Part shown: piece after piece, positions 56,633 through 64,000 of the stretch
How the letters are laid out: each line of letters starts with the position of its first letter
Numbering within the stretch: the first letter of the stretch is position 1
NCBI GenBank assembly: GCA_023374025.1
Contig: SIJG01000093.1
Coordinates: forward strand, 358,760-422,759
DNA: 64,000 nt
DNA from: Heterodera schachtii
Taxonomy: Eukaryota; Nematoda; Chromadorea; Rhabditida; Heteroderidae
Reading direction: 5' to 3'
Translations under genes and position numbers: made by a program
The notes under the pieces: generated by a model
Database searches by the model: none
What the model saw: only the letters and a program-made list of their open reading frames with translations
Told to the model about the DNA's origin: nothing

Positions 56633-57174
56633 AAAACGTAATATTTTAAATATCCCATCACTGAATAAAACCAATGAGATACTGAGGATTATCATCATTT
56701 TGTGGGTTTTTTTTTTGGTGGGGGGGGGGGAGCGTGTGTCAAAGAGGGATTTTGAAAGTTTGCGGATTGAAAATACAAAAATTTTTATTTTGATTAAATT
56801 TATTATGTACAAATTACACCGAATTTTCTCAAGCGGCGTCACCTACTGATCTTGACCTTGCTGATATCGACAAACTCCGACCTTTCACAACTTCGACATT
56901 AGCAGGATGCAACCCAAACATTTTTTTGTTGAATGGAATATTTTTAAAACTTTTATGAGGATTTAAAAACTGAGTTTCCGAGTTCTAATTATCCTAGTAA
57001 TTTTTTCTATTAAAATTCTTTTAAATTAAAACATAAACAATATTTTTCAATTTCACTTTAAATTCTTCGTCTCTGTAATTAATTATATTTACGATACTAA
57101 TTTTCTTTTTCCTCGCAATTTACAAAGAAAGACTTAACGGCAAAATGAATTATTGTGTAGAGATAATTGTGGGC

Positions 57175-57649
57175 TCAGCTGTGCCACGGGGGAGACAATG
57201 CTTCTTCCTTTACTGCTGCTGCTGATGAAAATGAGCCCAATTTTTGTGCCATTTGTTCCCAAATAATAAATTGTCATAGGACGCGACAAATAAGCAACTC
57301 ATTTATTTATGTACATTATTTGAAGAAAAATGGCAATTAAAAATTTTACAAAATATCCGTTAAAATATTTTATTTTTTATTTTTGAAAAAATTCGAATGG
57401 AATGAATGCCAAAGGCGCAAAGGTTGGGGAGGAGGAGACGGAGGAGGGAAAGGAGCAGCGGAAAAGACAACGCATGCAAAGGGTGAACAAAAAGGGAAAA
57501 AGAATTTGCCAAAAGCATGACTCACCGACCATTGGCCATAATAAGCCAAGCAAGGCCAACAGGCACAGGTTATAGCCTTGGCCTGGCTTAACAGTGTTGG
57601 CTTCATTTTGAGAGTCGCTGTTTGTTGCCATTTTAAAAAGATTTGCCAT
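57175..57649 (-). CDS. Very small candidate secreted peptide gene
   Basis: Exon 1 (57649 or 57631 to 57526) has ATGs giving MANLFKMATNSDSQNEA or MATNSDSQNEA. It continues to a hydrophobic run NLCLLALLGLLWPMV and donor CG|GTGAGT. Exon 2 (57221-57175) begins after CATCAG and joins in phase to give AAAVKEEALSPPWHS and TGA. The product is about 50-56 residues: a hydrophobic segment that could be a signal peptide or anchor, then a 12-residue tail KEEALSPPWHS. The frame fit and good splice sites support a gene, but the size makes it tentative. No family recognised. Confidence 0.4.
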
Positions 57650-57726
57650 TAAAAAAACGTAACCAAAATGAGCCGGGGGGGGCGGGAAAAGAGGAGGGGT
57701 TGGAATCTTTAAATTATTATTACAAA

Positions 57727-57910
57727 TAGAGACGGACCGGGCCGGGCCCGTACCGGGTTTTACCAGGCCCGGCAACTCGGCCCGGCGATTTTTGGAAAAA
57801 TCCGGGTTGACCGGGTTTTGAGAGGTCGGACCCGGAAACTGGTCGCTTCTGAAAATACCCGGCAGATTCGGAAAACCTGGTCTTTATTATAAACTGTCTG
57901 CAATTCAAAA
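57727..57910. repeat. Degenerate CCGGG-word repeat
   Basis: Repeats of GGGCCGGG, ACCGGGTTTT and CCCGGC in both orientations, in the style of the CCTGGA elements but with a different word. It lies just upstream of the channel gene. Confidence 0.6.
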
Positions 57911-57967
57911 GAGTGCCAATTTTGAGAGGGCATTCCATGTCGAATTGTTTTCAAATTTCACCAGCAG

Positions 57968-60900
57968 ATGTGCCGAATTGCGCTGCCCCATATTTGTCTG
58001 TATGTGCTTCTCTGTTTGTATTTGTTGGCCGGCGCGTGGGCCTTCGCGTGCATTGAACACAACGCGGAACGCGGCGAACAGGCCAAAAAATTGGAACGCA
58101 TTGGTTGGTGACGGGTTACGATATTAACTGATATATTGTACTTGCTCGATTATAGCCCCCGGGGGCTCTATTGTTCAACCCCCTTCAAAAGGGGGGCTTT
58201 ATTCGAGAGGGGGATTCTAATGGAGCAAGTACGGTATTCCAATTGGGTCACAATCACTTTGGCTTAAAGTTGAATTGTACGAGCAAATTGCATCCGAGGC
58301 GGGCAGTGCGTGTGCCGTACGCCCGGACGACCGTTTTCGCGCCGGCATTTATGCGTCATTGGCGCGCATTTCGCAATTTTTTGAGGGCAAACAGTTCCGC
58401 TTACTGCCCACGGTGACGAACGACGAGCAAACATCGCCCGAAGAGCTTCAGCAATTGTTGGACGAAGTGCTGCCGCCCCGGTGGAGTCCGATGTCGTCCG
58501 TGCTGTACGCACTGTCCATCCTCACTGTAACATACCGTACTTTCATTACACACCAAGGATGGCATTCCGAGGCTCCAAAAATTTTCGGAAACCGGAATTC
58601 AGAGGGTCAAAAAATCAAAGATTAAAGCCAACAAAAAAGAAATTGTCAATTGGGACTATCAAATGCAAATGGAAATTCCTTTTTCAAATAATTAGCGGCT
58701 TAAATCACTGCTCTCTGCTGTGCCGTTGTTGGGCATTCACAAGCATTAAACTTCCAATTCCACCATTTTCCGTTTTAGACCACCGGTTACGGTCCCACGA
58801 CTCCACTCACTCCACTGGGTCAATGGCTGTCCATCGGATACGGACTTTTAGGAATGTTTTCCGCTGCTGAATCGATGAACATATTTCCGCTACCGTAACC
58901 CCGTTACAGGCATTCCGCTTACCGTACTCGCCGCGGTGGATATCGGTCGCTTTCTGTCCGACGTGGTGCTCATTTCGTACGACAAATTTCTGGTGTTTGG
59001 ACAATTTTACTTTACTTATTTTATTTATTTTTTCTCACAATGGCAGAGGACCGCCAAAAGTGTGTTGGCATTTTGCGGGGTTCGCTGTCGGACTGGCAAA
59101 GTGATTTCGCATGTGGAGACGAAGGCACTGCAGTCGCTGAACCGACTGCAGCAGAAAAAGCCAATGTGAGCAAAACGAAGGGGGGGGGCCTACAAAAGTG
59201 AACAAATACCGTAAGACCAATACCAGCAAATTATTAGGGTCGCATGTTTATGAAATAGTGAAAAAAAGTCCGAAATATTGACGAATAGTGACATAAATTT
59301 CAGCCAAAAATTGAGCAAAAATAATTTTTATTCACTGATTGCAGTTGATAATGTGGTACATTTCCTTTCTAATAGGGGAACTACAAAAATGAACAAATAC
59401 CGTAGACCAATAACAGCAAATAAATTATGGTAATTGCAAAGCGATTTCTGTGTTTGTTTATAATAGGGTTGCATTGGCCATATCGAAGAAGAAAGGGCGG
59501 CAAAAGCACAGAGACGAAGACGTAGGAGGAGGAGAAAATGGCGGTGGAGCGGACAAAATGCAAAAAGAAAAAGGCAAAACGGAGCCGAAGGGTTAGTTTT
59601 TCAGTGCCGAAGATTGACCATGGCCATTTAATGAGGGTCATTTGTGTGGCTTTTATGAGCAATTAGTGCCATTTCCCTCAGGGAAGCGCCGTTTGCCCCT
59701 TTCCGTAAATGCCGCCATTCTTTTGCTTTTCTGTATGCTCGGCGGCGTCGTTTACATTGCAGCCGCGGGCAGTGACCACAATTTCATCGAAGGCTTCTTC
59801 GTCACTTTCAATTTGGTGGCCAATCTTACGATGAGCGGTGAATGAATAATCTTGCAAAATAAAATGATTTACCTTTTTGGCACTTTACCATTTCAGAAAT
59901 GCCAACCGATATTTCTCGGCTTATGACACTGATCTACATTTTTGTGTTTGTCACTTTTGGTAAAACATTTTTACGTTTCAGTAAAATAATTTAATTTTAT
60001 TTTTCATTTTTTATGACTCGCCGTTTTGTCAATGTGTGCCGATCTTGCGGCCAGCGAACTGAAATGGTGCCAAATTATTTTCGTTCTGCCATGGCACTTT
60101 TCCTTCATAAAATTTGTTTTTTTCGTGTAAGGGTTTTCCTGAAAATTCATTACTTCGGCCGAAAAATCAATTGGGCCAAGCGACGGTCCCTCAAAAAGCA
60201 GCAACAGCAACAAATTGAGGTCAAAGCTGAGAAAGAATAATGCTTTCGGTGTATATAATGTTTAAAATATTTAAATTGGAATTTATTCGAATGGGAAAAT
60301 CTCCGAACTTTTCGGGGATTGAAATTGGAATTTAAAAAACTGATTGTAAGTTCAGTACGAAGTGCAGCAATTGCTGAAGCTGATCGAACACATCCGGGAG
60401 AAGTACCCGGACAAAACGGAGATCAGCTCGTTGGACATTCTCCGCTTTGTGCAGGAAATGCACGGCGGAATGGCCAACGGACCGTACGGCGAATGGCCCT
60501 ACCGCAGCTTCAACATGTGGCTGATGCAGCACCAACGCCGCAACACAATGGGCGAGTTGGGCACACTTCGGCAAAACGGACAAATGACAGCAATTTGTGT
60601 TGGACACCCCCCGAAAAATGGGGGCAATTATCGGTCAAAATGCCATATGGGCGAATTGAGAAAAGCGCCTCGGAGATGGAGGGGGGGGGGGGGGGGGGAG
60701 CGAAGACGAGAATTTTTCGGACCATGCCGTTTTCGTACGGGTCGTTTTCGTACAGCACAAGTTTTTGGCTGCAACTTTTTTCCTGGCCAACCATATCCAA
60801 CATTGTTGGCATCATTCGATAGCTCTAAGTGTACTCTATTAGCATGTAAAATTTAAAAAAATTTCTTTAAGATTGAAAAAGTTATGCCAGCAGAATTCAA

Positions 60901-61273
60901 AAAATCAGATTTTCAAACAATATTGATAATAACTTTTTTGAACCTTAATGAAATTTTTCGAAATCTTGCAGGCTAAGAGGACACTTAGAGCTAATGATTG
61001 GTATCAAGATTGTTGGATTTGCTTTGACAATAAAAAAAGTTATATCCAAAAACTTTTACTCGTACGAAAAGCCACCGGACCCATAATTTGTAATGTCATA
61101 TTTCAGCATTTATGCCGCAAAGCATTGACGCGTTGAAATTCGCGGATGAGATGGACCAGGAGGAGGAGCAGCTGATCAGTTCGTCCGTCAACGCCCTTCT
61201 GATGAATTGGCGCCGTCAGCTGCGCTCGGGCCAACAGAACACTTTCATTCCGTTGCTTCCGTTCGGCGTTTGA
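57968..61273 (+). CDS. TWK-type two-pore-domain potassium channel
   Basis: Plasma-membrane K2P leak channel with two pore loops. Exon 57968-58106 encodes TM1 (LYVLLCLYLLAGAWAFACIE). Exon 58267-58527 ends RWSPMSSVLYALSILT, which joins to 58780 onward, TTGYGPTTPLTPLGQWLSIG, the first pore with filter TTGYG. Next is GIPLTVLAAVDIGRFLSD, the K2P TM2 motif. A basic loop follows (59045-59168 and 59470-59592). Exon 59682-59838 has LPLSVNAAILLLFCMLGGVV (TM3) and the second pore, FFVTFNLVANLTMSEM. Then come LIYIFVFVTFG and LAVLSMCADLAASELKW (TM4), VFLKIHYFGRKINW and a Gln-rich piece. After them come YEVQQLLKLIEHIREKYPDK and a final exon ending LPFGV (stop 61271-61273). The second filter lacks the usual GFG/GYG. 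The join after GLLGM does not use an obvious GT. An alternative stop after VKAEKE lies at 60240. Confidence 0.85.
58137..58234. mobile_element. Short palindromic element, copy 2 (in K2P intron 1)
   Basis: Reads TGTACTTGCTCGATTATAGC at one end and TGGAGCAAGTACGG at the other. Inside are CCCCCGGGGGCTCTATTGTT and CAAAAGGGGGGCTTTATTCG. Reverse-oriented relative to 9963-10070 and less rich in poly-C. Confidence 0.75.
60730..60960. repeat. CATTCGATAGC dispersed repeat (K2P intron copy)
   Basis: Contains CCAACATTGTTGGCATCATT, then CGATAGCTCTAAGTGTACTC and TATTAGCATG. Close matches lie in introns or spacers at about 13790-13870, 13920-13990, 15440-15480, 22160-22260 and 36050-36180. Confidence 0.65.
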
Positions 61274-61780
61274 TGAGAAGGAAAAAAAACAATTTAAATC
61301 AATGATTTTAATGGATTTTTTAAATATTTCATTTATTCAATGCATTTTTTCAAATATTTTACAAAAATTCTAATGCCCACAGGATTTGGGGTTTGTTTGG
61401 GGGGTGGATTTTGTCAAAAAATATACCAAAATTGCGATTTTTTGCTAATTTTTCAAGGAAAAAAAATAAGTTTTTTTGGGGGGTGGGGTGGGCGGCGGTG
61501 CCGATAGGCGCCGCGGAGAAAAATTTTTTTTAGAATTTTGAATGAATTTTGTTAGCAAATTTTGTCAAAAAAAGACAAAATTAATGAATTTTATTACAAC
61601 ATATCGACCTTTTTATATTTTTATTGGAGAACTCAAAATTCAGGACGTTTTACCACATGGACCATTTGCATCACTTTGATACCTAAGAACTTTTTTTTTG
61701 TCCCTATTTAAATACCTATTTTCGCGATTTTTCGTCAGTTCATTTTTCAATTTTTTTTTTTTTGTGTTTGTTTATTATTT
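61274..61780. other. Intergenic region
   Basis: No gene. Carries GTGCCGATAGGCGCCGCGG at about 61500, the third copy of a dispersed GC motif. Confidence 0.5.
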
Positions 61781-61840
61781 TCACTGCAAAAATAGTCCGT
61801 AAAAACTCAATCCTTTCTCTTCAAAATACGCTTTTCCGTT

Positions 61841-63358
61841 GTGATGAACAAAAAACGTCGCTTCGGATGCATGGACACCAAAACGGTGCACAGAGCTGAG
61901 ATTTTGGCATTTTGTGGCAAATACCCTTTTGTGTGCCATCCAAAAATTCCGTGCATTTTTTGTACATTTTTTAAAAATTTTGGGTGTGTACACAAAACCG
62001 AAAATCATTTCATGTCCAATGCTACTTTTTATAAATATGTTTTGCATTATTTCAGTTTGTTTTATTGGAAGCTGAAGGCGGCTTTATACCACTCTGACAT
62101 CCTCGACTCTCTTTTGCCATTGTCTTTTCCTTTTCCGCTGCTCATCAATCTGTCCTCCGTTTTGCCTGCCGATTCTCTCGATGCGTCCCATGTTTCCGTC
62201 AACATTGAACTGAAAGGTGGGGTTTCTCAATTTTGCTAATCATTCTCACTTTTTCCCATTTGATTAAGAGAAGGCTCTCGTCGACCCGTTGTCTCTTTTT
62301 GCCGTCGATGATCAGCAAAATTATTCGGAGAATGACCCTTTGGTACTGAAACGGAGGGGCTTGGATTTAGTTTTTCAATTTAAAAAAATTTTCTTTCAGT
62401 TTTTAATTTCCTCCATTTTCAGCAGCAGAATGGGGCTCTCTGCTCGTCGGTCGTTTGGTCGGTCGGTCTCTTCCAACGGCACCATTTCCGCAACGGCACA
62501 ATTGGGGCACTGTGTTTGGAGTGTGGCCAAGTGTTGTGGGAGATGGACACGGACGCGCAGTTGACGGACCACATTGTGAACAAACACCCTGAGTACATGC
62601 CGAATTCGTTGGCAGCGAACGTGGCACCGGCGACGGGTAAACACAAGACACGAAATAATCATTAACTAATTACATAATTACCAATCAAATGAGAGAAAAT
62701 TAAACTCATGGCCATGCGATTTACTGGGAACCTTTGCCATTTTGAAACGTCTCTCATTCATTGGTCCCATTCTCTTCTCTCAGATTTGTACCGCGAGGGC
62801 GGCGCGCGCAATTTCAGCTGCAAATGGAGCAGTCGCAACGCGCGTTCCGCGTACAATTGTCCGCTGTGGGGATTGTTCGTGCCGGAGCACAACGCGCTTT
62901 TCCGTCGGCAGAATCACAACCATCCGATGCCAATGAGAGCGGGAAGAAGCGGTAGGAACAGCCAAATGCACACACCCAAAAAAGGGCTGACCAATCAAGC
63001 GGACCCCGGGACGTAATTGATTTCAACTCCGCGACCGGGATTCGAGAAAGGAATTCCCGACACTATATCCCAATTTTTCGAGATTTTGCCTTTTTTTTGT
63101 TATAAGAAAAGGATGGAACATCTTGCTTTTTAAGGGCATTCAGTGGTGCCGAACAGCGTCTATGTGGACAGAAAGGGCAAGGATTGGCGTAAATCCCTTC
63201 AAAATGGCCCATGCAACATGGTCGGCAAGGCGAACTGTGGCAGGGCGACGAACGCGGCGGCCGACACTCTGTGCCCTTACCGCGCGCTGTACGTGGCCAA
63301 GCGGAAGGCCATTTTCCATCGGTTGGAGCATAACCATGAACAGAAGAAGAAGCTTTGA
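61841..63358 (+). pseudogene. Inverted partial copy of the BED/FLYWCH zinc-finger gene
   Basis: From about 62190 the sequence follows the gene at 25500-29342 in reverse. It gives VSVNIELK, DPLSLFAVDDQQNYSEND, CLECGQVLWEMDTDAQLTDH with HIVNKH, NFSCKWSSRNARSAYNCPL with HNH, YVDRKGKDW, then CPYRALYVAKRKAIFHRLEH and NHEQKKKL with stop at 63356-63358. Missing are exon 1 with the first BED finger and the exons of modules 1 and 2. Within the last exon a piece of the leader is also deleted. Upstream of the join lies an unrelated open frame (61841 on) that reads into DASHVSVNIELK without an intron, so a new 5' end could have been acquired. The frames through each exon are still open, so it may be transcribed, but I rate it a likely pseudogene or young chimera. 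Confidence 0.6.
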
Positions 63359-63660
63359 TGGCCAAATGACGAGAGAGAGAAAACATTTCATATTTATCAC
63401 TTTACCAAATTCCAAAATTTTCATTCATTCATTAATTGTCCATTTATGCCGAAACATCGATTACACACATTCTGATGATTATAACCATTTTTGACTTCGC
63501 TCATACAAATTGTTGTCTATTATTCTATGTTTGAAAAAGATTTAATTTAATTATTTGTTCATTATTAAATTTTTCGTCAGATTTAAGCAAAAATACTTAG
63601 GCTCCTCCTTTCGGCACTAACACATTAAAGTTTTTCCTTGAAAAGTTGAGACAGATTTTT

Positions 63661-64000
63661 GAATGTTTTAGAAGAATGAACTTCCAAGCAGAAAAGATGA
63701 TAAGTTTATAGTTTTTTTTATGACTCGCCGTTTTGTCAATGTGTGCCGATCTTGCGGCCAGCGAACTCAAATGGTGCAAAATTTATTTTAGTTTTGGCAT
63801 GGCATTTTCCTTCATAAAATTTGTTTTTTTCGTGTAAGGGTTTTCCTGAAAATTCATTACTTCGGCCGAAAAATCAATTGGGCCAAGCGACGGTCCCTCA
63901 AAAAGCAGCAACAGCAACAAATTGAGGTCAAAGCTGAGAAAGAATAATGCTTTCGGTGTATATAATGTTTAAAATATTTAAATTGGAATTTATTCGAATG
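63661..64000 (+). pseudogene. Partial copy of K2P channel exons at window edge
   Basis: 63715-64000 repeats 60007-60300 almost base for base, with changes clustered in the intron after ELKW. It encodes LAVLSMCADLAASELKW and then VFLKIHYFGRKINW. No preceding pore exons lie within the window upstream, so it is either a fragment or, if more follows beyond the window, part of a chimeric paralog. Confidence 0.65.

Larger units (their letters stand above)
55106..57174. other. Repeat-bearing intergenic region
   Basis: No gene supported. Two CCTGGA elements lie here (56101-56292, 56475-56632), along with a poly-G run near 56720. Confidence 0.5.

Noticed and set aside
1..64000. CRISPR arrays, bacterial operons, rRNA genes, spliced-leader genes
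   Set aside because: Looked for repeats with regular unique spacers, rRNA-like blocks and the SL1 string; none found. The exon-intron structure rules out a prokaryote.

Overview
The window is nuclear DNA of an invertebrate, almost certainly a nematode. It is AT-rich and packed with genes made of many short exons, whose introns begin GT and end TTTTCAG, TTTAG or TTAAG. The recognisable genes fit a worm: a bestrophin, a GLUT-like sugar transporter, a TWK-type two-pore potassium channel, methylthioadenosine phosphorylase and a metallothionein. The load of small foldback elements and the number of secreted orphan proteins suggest a plant-parasitic tylenchid, perhaps a cyst nematode. That placement is inference. 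Exon joins below were worked out by hand from reading frame, splice signals and family similarity, so most genes span introns and the ends carry some uncertainty.

Layout. 1.0-3.8 kb (+): bestrophin. 5.5-7.0 kb (+): proline/glutamine-rich protein with one membrane segment. 7.7-10.8 kb (-): glucose-transporter-like MFS protein. 13.3-24.6 kb (+): an orphan gene with a predicted signal peptide (A1), followed by a poly(A)-polymerase-like nucleotidyltransferase (B1). 25.5-29.3 kb (-): BED plus FLYWCH-like zinc-finger protein. 29.4-31.6 kb: a 2.1-kb polypurine (GA) tract. 31.8-33.4 kb (-): a predicted secreted protein with an internal two-fold repeat. 34.6-46.7 kb (+): a second copy of the A-B pair (A2, B2); B2 carries apparent frameshifts. 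47.3-48.0 kb (-): small type I membrane protein. 48.4-49.6 kb (+): secreted cysteine-containing protein. 50.1-51.2 kb (+): small Cys-rich protein. 51.6-53.2 kb (-): MTAP. 54.7-55.1 kb (-): metallothionein in three tiny exons. 57.2-57.6 kb (-): very small candidate secreted peptide gene. 58.0-61.3 kb (+): TWK/K2P channel. 62.0-63.7 kb: inverted, internally deleted copy of the zinc-finger gene. 63.7 kb to the end: a copy of one region of the K2P gene.

The most unusual content is the duplicated A-B locus. A begins with a signal-peptide exon and continues through conserved domains I do not recognise. B has a long Lys/Glu-rich region, then a recognisable poly(A) polymerase core that keeps the catalytic aspartates (DID and a later DFD). 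If A and B are one transcript, the product would be a secreted poly(A)-polymerase-like protein with a basic, nuclear-signal-like linker. If they are separate, they are a co-duplicated pair. Some exons of the two copies are nearly identical while their neighbours are strongly diverged, which suggests gene conversion.

Introns and intergenic DNA hold several families of short elements with inverted ends: AGGGCTGG-ended elements, GAGCTC-ended CCTGGA-repeat elements, a palindromic poly-C element of about 100 bp, larger foldbacks, and a dispersed motif CATTCGATAGC.
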